Positions 7,110-15,049 of a stretch of DNA of 28,915 nt are shown piece after piece. Source of the DNA: DASWHR01 sp036398095 (GTDB lineage Bacteria > Actinomycetota > AC-67); assembly GCA_036398095.1 (NCBI GenBank), contig DASWHR010000146.1, positions 1-28,915 of the forward strand, written 5' to 3'. The position numbers and the translations under genes were made by a program. Positions within the stretch are counted from its first letter, which is position 1. Each line of letters opens with the position of its first letter. A model generated the notes under the pieces. It saw nothing but the letters and a program-made list of their open reading frames with translations, had not been told where the DNA came from and did no database searches.

Positions 7110-9407
7110 TCAGACGCGCGAGGCGAGCCGCAGCGCTCGCTCGATGCGCGCGCGAAGCCGCTCTTCGTCGAACGGCTTGACGATGTAGTCGTCGACGCCG
7201 GCGCGCAGCCCTTCGATCTCGCCCGCGTCGTCGCCGGTGAGCATGATCAGCGGGATCATGCTGGTCGAGGCCGTGCCGCGCAGGCGCTTGGCGACGTCGA
7301 TGCCGCTCAGATCGGGCATGTGCAAATCGAGAAGGATCAGATCGGGTCGCTCGACCGACGCACGCCGGATCGCTTCCTCGCCGCCGGCCGCTTCGAGCAC
7401 ATCGAAGTCGTCGTCGAACATCGCATGCGCCAGCGCGAGCAGGCTGGGGTCGTCGTCGACGAACAGCAGCCGTCGTTTCCCATCGCGTCCGGCCGCCGCA
7501 GCGCGTTGCGCCGGAAGATCGGCGCGGCAGTACGGGCACACATGCCAGTCGGTCGATACTTCCCGGCTGCAGTTCGGGCATGTTGCCGGCCCGAGGTTGA
7601 ACTGGCAGTAGGGGCAGATCACGAACGTGGGATCGACCTCGTGGCGGCAGGACGGGCAGCGCGGCAGCTCGCGCGGCTGATCGACCTGCACCTCGCGTTG
7701 CACCTCTTCCAGCGTCGTGAGGCCCTCGCGGACCTTGCGCAGCCCCGCCTCGAGCAGGCTCGGGATTCCTGCGGCGCGCGCTGCCGCGGCGATGACCGCG
7801 TCGGAGGCTTGCGCGTTGATCTGTTCGCGCATCTGCCGCCCGATCGGCAAGATTTCGAAGATGCCGGTTCGGCCAAGGAAGCCGGTGAATCCGCACGTCT
7901 CGCAGCCTTCGCCGCGGTACAGCGTGGCCCCGGCCATCGCCTGTTGCGTCTGGCCGAGACGCGTGAGAGTCGCGTCGGAGGCTTCCGTTTCGACTTTGCA
8001 ATGCGTGCAGATAACGCGCACCAGCCGCTGTGCGACGACGAGCGTGAGCGCCTGCGCGACCAGGAACGACTCGACTCCCATGTCCACCAAGCGCGTCACG
8101 GCCGCGGAGGCGTCGTTGGTGTGCACGGTCGACAAGACCAGATGGCCGGTCATCGCCGCCTGCAGCGCGATATGCGCCGTCTCGACGTCGCGGATCTCGC
8201 CGACCATGATGACGTTCGGGTCTTGTCGCAGGACCGACCGGAGACTCCGCGCGAACGAAAGCCCGGTCTTCTCGTCGATCTGCATCTGGCTGATGCCGGC
8301 GATGTGGTACTCGATCGGGTCCTCCAGCGTGACGATGTTGACCTCGTTGGACTTTTTCTCCAGCAGCGCCCCGTACATCGAGGTCGTCTTTCCCGATCCG
8401 GTCGGTCCGGTGAACAGGAGAAAGCCTTGCGGCTGGGTGAGCGCGTCGTGCACCGCCGCCAATTGTTCGGGCGTCATCCCGGTCAAGGCAAGCGTGACGG
8501 TCTCTTCCCCCTGGCGGAGCAGTCGCATGACGACCTTTTCGCCACGCATCGTTGGGATCGTGGACACGCGAAGCGACACGTCCCGACCATCGATCACGGC
8601 GCGGGCGCGTCCGTCTTGGGGCCGGCGTCGCTCGGAGATGTCCATCGACGCCATGATCTTCAACCGCGAAACCAGCGCCGCATGCACCGCCTTCGGCAGC
8701 GTCATGACCTCTCGCAGCAATCCGTCGATTCGGTAGCGGACGGTCACGTCGGCCTGCTGCGGTTCGATGTGAACGTCGGTGGCGCGCGCGCGGACCCCGT
8801 CGGCAAGGATCGCGTTGGCGAGCCGCACGATCGGCGCCGCCAATCCCGACGCGGTCAGATCCTCGACCGACTCTTCGGCGGACGACATGACGACTTCGAC
8901 GTCCGCGGCCGTTCCGAGCCGGTTGACGACGTCGGCGGTGGCCGAATCGAGCGAGTAGAAGCGATCGATCGCCTCGCGAACGGCGGAGGCGGTTGCGACG
9001 GCCGGGCGTACCGTTCCTGCGCGGGCCGTTACGCGCACGTCGTCGAGCGCGACCACATCGGTCGGGTCGGCCATCGCGAGCAGAATGCCGGCCTCGGTGC
9101 GGTCGACCGGCACCACGTTCAAGCGCTCGGCGAGCCGTCGCGGCACCACTTGAACCAAATCGGGATCGACCGAGACCGAATTCAGATCCACGAAGGGGAT
9201 GCCCAGTTGAAGGCTCAGCGCATGGGCGAGCGCTTCTTCGGTGACAACTCCCATATCGACCAGGACGGTTCCCAGCCGGATCCGGCGGCCGGAGGGATCC
9301 TCGGTGCTGCGCTGGTGAGCGAGCGCGGCGTTCAACACCTCGTCCGTGATGAGCCCGGCTTCGAGAAGAACCTCGCCGAGACGTTGCACTTTTCGCATTG
9401 CGCCCAT
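7110..9407 (-). CDS. PilB/GspE-type ATPase fused to zinc ribbons and a receiver domain
   Basis: 765 residues from ATG 9407 (a second ATG three codons in, at 9398, is possible; neither has a strong Shine-Dalgarno). Residues 1-155 are MshEN-type N-terminal domains (RLGEVLLEAGLIT, then RLGTVLVDMGVVT). Residues ~185-570 are the secretion/pilus ATPase: Walker A GPTGSGKT at 334-341, Asp-box LEDPIEY, Walker B VGEIRD near 402-407, His box STVHTNDA, and the tetracysteine site Cys467/470/502/505. Two further CxxC zinc ribbons follow (Cys584/587/598/601 and 610/613/624/627), then a receiver domain (~644-762) with acidic pair Asp651/652, phospho-acceptor Asp694, Thr724 and Lys744. PilB/GspE power type IV pilus or type II secretion assembly; a C-terminal receiver is not part of the standard family. 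No other pilus gene is in the window. It lies downstream of tRNA-Leu. Confidence 0.93.
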   Translation of the reverse strand: MGAMRKVQRLGEVLLEAGLITDEVLNAALAHQRSTEDPSGRRIRLGTVLVDMGVVTEEALAHALSLQLGIPFVDLNSVSVDPDLVQVVPRRLAERLNVVPVDRTEAGILLAMADPTDVVALDDVRVTARAGTVRPAVATASAVREAIDRFYSLDSATADVVNRLGTAADVEVVMSSAEESVEDLTASGLAAPIVRLANAILADGVRARATDVHIEPQQADVTVRYRIDGLLREVMTLPKAVHAALVSRLKIMASMDISERRRPQDGRARAVIDGRDVSLRVSTIPTMRGEKVVMRLLRQGEETVTLALTGMTPEQLAAVHDALTQPQGFLLFTGPTGSGKTTSMYGALLEKKSNEVNIVTLEDPIEYHIAGISQMQIDEKTGLSFARSLRSVLRQDPNVIMVGEIRDVETAHIALQAAMTGHLVLSTVHTNDASAAVTRLVDMGVESFLVAQALTLVVAQRLVRVICTHCKVETEASDATLTRLGQTQQAMAGATLYRGEGCETCGFTGFLGRTGIFEILPIGRQMREQINAQASDAVIAAAARAAGIPSLLEAGLRKVREGLTTLEEVQREVQVDQPRELPRCPSCRHEVDPTFVICPYCQFNLGPATCPNCSREVSTDWHVCPYCRADLPAQRAAAAGRDGKRRLLFVDDDPSLLALAHAMFDDDFDVLEAAGGEEAIRRASVERPDLILLDLHMPDLSGIDVAKRLRGTASTSMIPLIMLTGDDAGEIEGLRAGVDDYIVKPFDEERLRARIERALRLASRV

Positions 9408-9457
9408 CGTACCGGGACGTGGCGAGTCTTCGTGGGAGTGAGTGAGCCGGACGGATC

Positions 9458-9475
9458 AAAGGACGGAACCCGTCC
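9458..9475 (-). terminator. Rho-independent terminator after tRNA-Leu
   Basis: On the minus strand a perfect 6-bp hairpin (GGACGG, loop GTT, CCGTCC) is followed by TTTG. It lies about 40 nt beyond the tRNA-Leu 3' end and about 50 bp before the PilB-like gene. The U-run is short. Confidence 0.6.
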
Positions 9476-9480
9476 TCCGG

Positions 9481-9496
9481 GCCGCGGGAACGCGGC
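9481..9496 (-). other. Tetraloop hairpin between tRNA-Leu and its terminator
   Basis: GCCGCG and CGCGGC form a perfect 6-bp stem with a 4-nt loop (TTCC on the minus strand), 17 nt beyond the mature tRNA-Leu end. It probably assists 3' trailer processing or termination together with the hairpin at 9458-9475. Confidence 0.4.
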
Positions 9497-9513
9497 GCGG
9501 AGGCGGATCGCGG

Positions 9514-9598
9514 TGGGCGACCGGGGATTTGAACCCCGACCCTGTTGCCAGGACAGGAACCTGAATCCTGCGCGTCTACCAAATTCCGCCAGTCGCCC
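9514..9598 (-). tRNA. tRNA-Leu (anticodon CAG)
   Basis: An 85-nt class II tRNA on the minus strand. The acceptor stem pairs GGGCGAC with GTCGCCC, followed by discriminator A. The anticodon arm is CAGGA-TTCAGGT-TCCTG with anticodon CAG at 9563-9561. A long variable arm is present and the T arm carries GGTTCAAATCC. The bases after the discriminator are CCG, so CCA is not encoded. A tRNA-Leu next to fhaA is a known actinobacterial arrangement. Confidence 0.95.
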
Positions 9599-9750
9599 GT
9601 GCAGGCCCGGCATGGTAGCAAACAGCCGCGCGTCGTGGGACCGGCATATCCACGCTCGAACTGGGGATATTCACGGCGGACGCGACGGCCGGCCGCAACC
9701 GGGACCCGGCGAATTCGCGCAACGAGACACTAGACTGGCACGGAGGGCTC

Positions 9751-10464
9751 GTGGGCATTCTCAAGGACTTCGAACGCCGCCTCGAGCAAGTCGTCGAGGG
9801 CTTCTTCGCGCGTGCGCTGCCGGGTGGCGGCCTTCAGCCGGTCGAACTCGGAAAGCGGATGATTCGGGCGATGGACGATGCAACGACCGTCGGTGTGGCC
9901 GGAGAGGCGATCGCGCCGAACGCATTCACCTTCCGGCTCGCGCCGGCCGATCACGAGCGTCTTGCCGCGCTCGGGCCGTCCTTGGATCGCGAGCTTGTCG
10001 CCGTCGCGCGGCGCGCGGCCGCCGCAGAGGGATGGATACTGCTCGGTGCCCCGGTCGTCGAGATGGTCGCTGATGACGGCATGACGCCCGGCACGTTCAT
10101 GGTCGCGACCGCGATCTCCGAAGGCGCCGATCCCGCGGCGGGAGCCGGCTCGCACACGCAACTGATCCAAATCGCCGTCTCCGGCGACGCCGAGCTGGTC
10201 GTGCTCGGCTCGAAGCGACGCGCGTATCCGCTTTCGAAGGACGCGTTGGTGATCGGGCGTCTCGACACGTGCGACGTCACGCTGGCCGATTCCGGCGCGT
10301 CGCGTCGCCACGCCGAAGTGCGACGAGAAGGCGATGAGTGGTACGTGGTGGATCTCGATTCGACCAACGGAACCTTGCTGAACGGAAAGAGCGTGCGGCG
10401 GGCGCGGCTCAAGCCCAAGGACATCATGCTGATCGGCAACACCCAGATCGAGTTTCGCGCCTGA
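9751..10464 (+). CDS. fhaA: FhaA: DUF3662 plus FHA domain protein
   Basis: 237 residues from GTG 9751, with GGAGG four nt upstream. A possible -10 (TAGACT, 9731-9736) would give a very short leader; no good -35 is visible. Residues ~1-115 are the DUF3662/FhaA N-terminal domain (FERRLEQVVEGFF, VELGKRMIRAMDD). The FHA domain lies at ~150-235 with GR at 169-170, the SRRH phosphothreonine-binding motif at 184-187 and DSTNGT at 203-208. FhaA reads phosphothreonines made by PASTA kinases and, in Mycobacterium, links PknB signalling to peptidoglycan synthesis. The mycobacterial homologue has a long central linker, which is nearly absent here. It is the first gene of the plus-strand cell-wall operon. 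Confidence 0.93.
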   Translation: MGILKDFERRLEQVVEGFFARALPGGGLQPVELGKRMIRAMDDATTVGVAGEAIAPNAFTFRLAPADHERLAALGPSLDRELVAVARRAAAAEGWILLGAPVVEMVADDGMTPGTFMVATAISEGADPAAGAGSHTQLIQIAVSGDAELVVLGSKRRAYPLSKDALVIGRLDTCDVTLADSGASRRHAEVRREGDEWYVVDLDSTNGTLLNGKSVRRARLKPKDIMLIGNTQIEFRA

Positions 10465-10480
10465 AGCCGAAAGGACGACC

Positions 10481-10963
10481 GTGCCCGAACTGGTACTGAC
10501 CTCGCTCAAGTTCTTGTTCCTGGCGTTGCTGTACCTGTTCGTCGCACGCGCGGTCCGGGTCATCTGGCTCGACATCGCCGGTCCGCGCGCCGGTCCGCGC
10601 GCCGGCCGGGCGGCGGCGAGCGCACCGGTTCGATCCCGCCCGTCGGCGCGATCCGGCGCCCGCTCAGGACAAGCGCGTTCGGTCGCGGTGATCGAAGAAG
10701 GCAGGGCGCCGGCGGTGCTGCCGCTGCGGAGCGAGGCGATCACCCTCGGCCGGGCCGACGAATGCTCGGCCGTGTTGCAGGACACCTACGTGTCGCAAAT
10801 GCACACCAAGATCTTCCCGAAGGACGGCCGCTGGTTCGTGATGGATCTCGGCTCGACCAACGGGACCTACCTGAACCGGGTCAAGGTTTCGGATCCGGCG
10901 CCGATCGCGCCGGGCGACGAGGTCCGGCTGGGCAAGACGGTCGTCGAGGTGCGCGCCAAGTGA
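10481..10963 (+). CDS. fhaB: FhaB: membrane-anchored FHA domain protein
   Basis: 160 residues from GTG 10481, 16 nt after fhaA, with an AAAGGA ribosome-binding site. One N-terminal membrane helix (~8-29) is followed by a low-complexity Arg/Ala/Ser linker that contains a 12-nt tandem duplication (residues GPRA twice). The FHA domain at ~65-158 has LGR at 89-91, Ser105/His108 (SQMH) and STNGT at 125-129. It binds a phosphothreonine on a partner at the inner membrane face; in Mycobacterium the orthologue is tied to cell division. The stop overlaps the pstP start by 4 nt (GTGA), indicating coupled translation. Confidence 0.93.
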   Translation: MPELVLTSLKFLFLALLYLFVARAVRVIWLDIAGPRAGPRAGRAAASAPVRSRPSARSGARSGQARSVAVIEEGRAPAVLPLRSEAITLGRADECSAVLQDTYVSQMHTKIFPKDGRWFVMDLGSTNGTYLNRVKVSDPAPIAPGDEVRLGKTVVEVRAK

Positions 10964-12144
10964 GCCTGGTGCGCTGGTTCGCGGCGAGCGACGTCGGTCG
11001 CGCTCGCAGTCTCAACGAGGACTCGTGGTACGGCGGCGAGCGGATCTACGCCGTCGCCGACGGCCTCGGCGGTCATCGGGCCGGCGAGGTGGCCTCGCGC
11101 ATGGCCGTTGAGATGCTTGCGAAGCTGGATCGCGATCCGGCCGGCCCCGACGCCGGCGCGCAACTCGTCGAGACGGTCCGCGCCGCCGGACGAGCCGTCG
11201 CCGACCGGTCGGCGCGCGATCCCGAAACGGCAGGCATGGCAACGACCGTCACCGCGATCGCCATCGACGGCGGCGACGCTCATCTTGCCCACGTCGGCGA
11301 CTCGCGTTGCTATCTGCTCCGCGGCGAGCAGATGACGCTGGTCTCGACCGATCACACGCTCGTCGCGCGGATGGTGGACGACGGTGCGATCACGCTCGAG
11401 CAAGCCGAGACGCATCCCCAGCGCAGCGTGCTCACCCGCGCGCTCGGAACCGACCCGGACGTCGACGTGGATCATCAGGTAATCCCGCTCGCCCACGGCG
11501 ACCGCGTCCTGTTGTGCTCCGACGGTCTGTCGTCGGTCGTTCCCGAGTCGGAGATCGCCGGTCTGCTCGCCTCGGTGCGTGACGGCGACGACCTGTGTCG
11601 CGCGCTGATCGACGAAGCCAATCGCCGCGGCGGACCCGACAACATCACCGTCGTCGTGCTCGACGTCCCGGCCGATGCGGATCTTGGCCCAGGCGACCGC
11701 ACGGCGCGGCAGCAGGCGGTGGCCGTCGAGCCGCGCCGTCCGGTTACGCCGCACCCGCGACCCGCGACGACGGCGCGTCGCGTGCCGCGCCGTCTGGTCG
11801 CGTGGGTTGCACTCGTCGTCGCGCTTGTCGCCGGCGGCTTCACCGGGCTTCGGGTGTGGTCGGATCGAAACTGGTTCGTCGGCTTCGATGGCGACCAGGT
11901 TGCGATCTACCGCGGCCTTCCGACCGATTTTGTGATCTCGCTTCACCGCGTCTACGAGCCGGCCGGGATCACGCGCGATCAGGTCGAGCCGTTTTACGTG
12001 CCGCGTCTGGATGAGGGGCTGCGCGCGGCGACGCTCGACGATGCGCGTGAGATCGCCTCGCGCATCCCGCGCACCGCCGCGACGCCGTCCCCGACCGGCT
12101 CTCCCGGCTCGCCAACCGCTTCGCCGTCGGGGAGCCCGTCGTGA
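10960..12144 (+). CDS. pstP: PstP: PP2C-family Ser/Thr phosphatase with membrane anchor
   Basis: 394 residues from GTG 10960 inside a GTGA overlap with fhaB. The N-terminal ~235 residues are a complete PP2C domain: NEDS (Asp21), VADGLGGH (Asp34/Gly35), AHVGDSRCYLL, LCSDGL (Asp188) and GGPDNIT (Asp227/Asn228), which are the expected metal ligands. A Pro/Arg-rich linker leads to one membrane helix at ~279-297 and a short extracellular domain ending in a Pro/Ser/Thr-rich tail. It should dephosphorylate PknB and its substrates, setting the level of cell-wall signalling. The stop overlaps the next start by 4 nt (GTGA at 12141). Confidence 0.95.
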   Translation: MSLVRWFAASDVGRARSLNEDSWYGGERIYAVADGLGGHRAGEVASRMAVEMLAKLDRDPAGPDAGAQLVETVRAAGRAVADRSARDPETAGMATTVTAIAIDGGDAHLAHVGDSRCYLLRGEQMTLVSTDHTLVARMVDDGAITLEQAETHPQRSVLTRALGTDPDVDVDHQVIPLAHGDRVLLCSDGLSSVVPESEIAGLLASVRDGDDLCRALIDEANRRGGPDNITVVVLDVPADADLGPGDRTARQQAVAVEPRRPVTPHPRPATTARRVPRRLVAWVALVVALVAGGFTGLRVWSDRNWFVGFDGDQVAIYRGLPTDFVISLHRVYEPAGITRDQVEPFYVPRLDEGLRAATLDDAREIASRIPRTAATPSPTGSPGSPTASPSGSPS

Positions 12145-13559
12145 ACCGCCGCGGCGCGGAGGCGGGGCTGGTGGCGATGGCCGTGGCGATCTCGCTCGGC
12201 GCGCTGCTGCTCGTCGCGTTCGCTCAGTCCGATCAGGTGCCGCCAGACTTCTTCGGGCACGCGCTGTTCGTGGCCGCGTTCGCCGTCGGCATGCATCTGA
12301 TGGTGCGCCGCGCCGCTCCGAACGCCGATCCGATCCTGCTTGCGTGCGCGATCGCGTTGTCGGGAATCGGCTATGCGGTGATCAAGCGGCTCGATGCGGA
12401 CCTTGCCGTGTCGCAGGCTCTGTGGATGGCGATCGGCGCGGCCGCGTTCGCCTCGACCTTGCTGCTGCTGCGCGATCATCGGACGCTCGAAAAGTTTCGC
12501 TACTCGCTGATGCTGCTCGGCGTCGCGCTGCTGATGCTGCCGCTCGCGCCGGTCATCGGGCGCACCGTGCGCGGCGCGCGGCTGTGGGTCGCTCTGGGGC
12601 CGCTGACGTTTCAGCCGGCCGAGGCCGCCAAGATCGTTCTGGCCGCCTTCCTGGCGGGCTACCTGTCGGCCAAGCGCGAGGTGATGACGGTCCCGACGGC
12701 GCGGATCGGCCCCCTGAAGCTGCCGGCGCCGCGACACTTCGGTCCGCTGATCATCGCCTGGGTGTTGTCGCTCGCCATCATGGTTTTCCAGCGCGACCTG
12801 GGTTCGAGCGTGTTGTTCCTGGCGCTCTACATCATCACGATCTATGTGGCGACGTCCCGCGCGTCCTACGTCGTTGCCGGCACGACGATGCTGGCCGGCG
12901 GCATCGTCTTCGCGAGCGTCGCGTTCGCGCATGTGGCGAGCCGCATCTCGGTGTGGCTGGATCCGTGGTCCGATATCGACGGGCGCGGCTTTCAGATCGC
13001 GCAGTCGCTGTTCGCGCTGGGAACCGGCGGTGTCGCCGGGGAAGGTCTTGGCCGCGGGCGGCCCGATTTCATCGGCGGCTCCTCGATCGTGGCGACCGAT
13101 TCGATCTTTGCGGCGATCGGCGAGGAGTTGGGGTTGATCGGCACCGTCGCGATTCTGATGCTGTTCGCCGTCATCGTCGCGCGCGGATTCCACATCGCGC
13201 TGCGGTCGCGCGATTCGTTCGGCGCGCTGCTGGCGACCGGGCTGACCGCGATCGTGGGTGTGCAGACGTTCCTGATCGTCGGCGGCGTCACGCGGCTGAT
13301 CCCGCTGACCGGTATCACGTTGCCGTTCGTCAGCTACGGAGGATCCAGCATCGTCTCCAACTTCGTGCTGATCGCGATCCTGATGCGGATCAGCAACATC
13401 GAGGCAGGCACGATCGCCGAAGCCTCGGACGCACGCGGGGGTGCGCGGGCCGGGGGAGCCGCCGTCGGCGCACCCGGAGGCGTCGAAGGACGCGACGAAG
13501 CGCCGCTCGTCGACCTGACATCGGTGCATCGCCTTGAGCCGCCGGAGCCTCGGCCGTGA
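12141..13559 (+). CDS. FtsW/RodA/SpoVE (SEDS) peptidoglycan glycosyltransferase
   Basis: 472 residues from GTG 12141, within a GTGA overlap with pstP and a GGAG about 8 nt upstream. It is an integral membrane protein with about ten or more helices. The SEDS family signatures include FQPAEAAKI, the FQRDLGSS motif with its key Asp, TDSIFAAIGEELG and LPFVSYGGSS. SEDS proteins polymerise lipid II into glycan strands together with a cognate class B PBP, here the adjacent PbpA. The tail (~435-472) is cytoplasmic and low-complexity. In Mycobacterium this position holds rodA, but sequence alone does not separate FtsW from RodA, so no symbol is given. Confidence 0.93.
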   Translation: MNRRGAEAGLVAMAVAISLGALLLVAFAQSDQVPPDFFGHALFVAAFAVGMHLMVRRAAPNADPILLACAIALSGIGYAVIKRLDADLAVSQALWMAIGAAAFASTLLLLRDHRTLEKFRYSLMLLGVALLMLPLAPVIGRTVRGARLWVALGPLTFQPAEAAKIVLAAFLAGYLSAKREVMTVPTARIGPLKLPAPRHFGPLIIAWVLSLAIMVFQRDLGSSVLFLALYIITIYVATSRASYVVAGTTMLAGGIVFASVAFAHVASRISVWLDPWSDIDGRGFQIAQSLFALGTGGVAGEGLGRGRPDFIGGSSIVATDSIFAAIGEELGLIGTVAILMLFAVIVARGFHIALRSRDSFGALLATGLTAIVGVQTFLIVGGVTRLIPLTGITLPFVSYGGSSIVSNFVLIAILMRISNIEAGTIAEASDARGGARAGGAAVGAPGGVEGRDEAPLVDLTSVHRLEPPEPRP

Positions 13560-15037
13560 ACCGCTCGATCCGCCGTGTTGCGCTCACCTTGGGGCTGGCG
13601 TTCCTCGCGCTGCTCGTGCAGCTCAACTACACCCAGGTCTTCGCCTCGAAGCGCTACGCCGAGCACCCCGCGAACCGCCGGCTGCTGGTCAAGGAGTATT
13701 CGACGCAGCGCGGTGACGTCATCGCCGGCGGCGAGGTGATCGCGCGCAGCGTCCCGACCGACGACCGGCTCAAGTATCTGCGCGAGTACCCGCTCGACGC
13801 GTTGATGAGCGAGATCAGCGGCTACTACTCGCTCGTCTACGGCGGTGCCGGGCTGGAGCGCGCCTATAACTCGTATCTGACCGGCAACAAGCCTGCGCGA
13901 GTCGAGTCGATCGTCGATCAGCTCTTGGGGCGCGACCGAAAAGGCAACTCGCTGCTGCTGACGATGGACATGGAGCTGCAGCGGATCGCTGCGGAGAAGC
14001 TCGGCCGCCAGCGGGGCGCCGTCGCGGCGATCGACCCGCAGACCGGCGCGGTGCTGGCGCTGTTTTCGAACCCCACCTACAACCCGAACGCGCTGTCGAG
14101 CCACAACACCGGCGCGATCCGGCGCTCGTGGGACTTCTATCAAAACGATCCGTCCAATCCGCTGCTGTCGCGCTCGTTCCAGGAGCGCTACCCGCCGGGC
14201 TCGACGTTCAAGATTCTGGTTGCGGCGGCTGCGCTGGAAAACGGGATCAAACCGACCGACACGTTCCCGAACCCGACGGCGCTGCCGCTGCCGCTGACGA
14301 ACCGGACGCTCGGCAACTTCGGCGGTGGCGCCTGTCGCGGCGGCTCCGGCGGCCGCATCTCGATGGCGCAGGGGCTGCGCGTGTCGTGCAACACCACGTT
14401 CGCGCAGATCGGGATGCAGATCGGCGCCGACAAGCTGGTCGCACAAGCCGAGAAGCTCGGCATGCAGAAGCCGCCCGTCTTCGACTTGCCCGCGACCGCT
14501 TCGTGCATCCGCACCGCGCCCCGCGGTTGCGCCGAGCCCACCCTGGACGAACCGCAGACGGCGCTGTCTTCGATCGGCCAATTCGATGTGCGAGTCACGC
14601 CGCTTCAGATGGCTCGGCTCGTCGCGGCCGTCGCCAACGGCGGCATGCTGGTGCGTCCGCATCTGGTTCGCGAGGTTCAGGACTACACCGGCGCGATCCT
14701 CGAAACGATCGCGCCGCCGGCGGAAGGCCAGGCGTTCTCGGCCGGCACCGCGGCGACGCTGAAGGCGATGATGATCGACGTCGTCCAGAACGGAACCGGA
14801 CGGCCGGTGCGCGTTCCCGGCATCGAGATCGGCGGCAAGACCGGAACCGCCGAGACCGGCGCCGAAGGCAAGCCGCCGCACTCGTGGTTCGTGGCCTTTG
14901 CCCCCGGCATCTCGGTCGCGGTGATCGTCGAAAACGGGGGCGACCTTGGAGACGAAGCAACCGGCGGCCGCGTCGCCGGTCCGATCGCGAAGGCGATGAT
15001 CGAAGCCTTGTCCCGACGCGGGGCCGAGTCCGGTTAA
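13556..15037 (+). CDS. pbpA: PbpA: class B penicillin-binding protein (transpeptidase)
   Basis: 493 residues from GTG 13556, again in a GTGA overlap with the preceding gene. One N-terminal membrane helix (~6-26) is followed by the short PBP-dimer-type domain of actinobacterial PbpA (RGDVIAGGEVIARS). The transpeptidase domain has all three active-site motifs: STFK at 216-219 (nucleophile Ser216), SCN at 277-279 and KTGT at 428-431. It crosslinks peptidoglycan outside the membrane using strands made by the SEDS partner encoded next door. Length and architecture match PbpA of other actinobacteria. Four Cys in the transpeptidase domain (about 260, 278, 317 and 325) could form disulfides outside the cell. 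Confidence 0.95.
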   Translation: MNRSIRRVALTLGLAFLALLVQLNYTQVFASKRYAEHPANRRLLVKEYSTQRGDVIAGGEVIARSVPTDDRLKYLREYPLDALMSEISGYYSLVYGGAGLERAYNSYLTGNKPARVESIVDQLLGRDRKGNSLLLTMDMELQRIAAEKLGRQRGAVAAIDPQTGAVLALFSNPTYNPNALSSHNTGAIRRSWDFYQNDPSNPLLSRSFQERYPPGSTFKILVAAAALENGIKPTDTFPNPTALPLPLTNRTLGNFGGGACRGGSGGRISMAQGLRVSCNTTFAQIGMQIGADKLVAQAEKLGMQKPPVFDLPATASCIRTAPRGCAEPTLDEPQTALSSIGQFDVRVTPLQMARLVAAVANGGMLVRPHLVREVQDYTGAILETIAPPAEGQAFSAGTAATLKAMMIDVVQNGTGRPVRVPGIEIGGKTGTAETGAEGKPPHSWFVAFAPGISVAVIVENGGDLGDEATGGRVAGPIAKAMIEALSRRGAESG

Positions 15038-15049
15038 GGTAAGCAGCCG

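Noticed and set aside
7003..9621. Very long minus-strand open frame running through the acyl-CoA dehydrogenase, the PilB-like gene and the tRNA
   Set aside because: Upstream of 7002 it is Arg/Gly-rich shadow coding of the PilB-like gene in another frame and crosses the tRNA-Leu. High-GC genomes produce such frames routinely.
9630..9680. DnaA-box-like strings (ATATCCACG and GGATATTCAC) upstream of fhaA
   Set aside because: They have at least two mismatches to TTATCCACA and do not form a spaced cluster.
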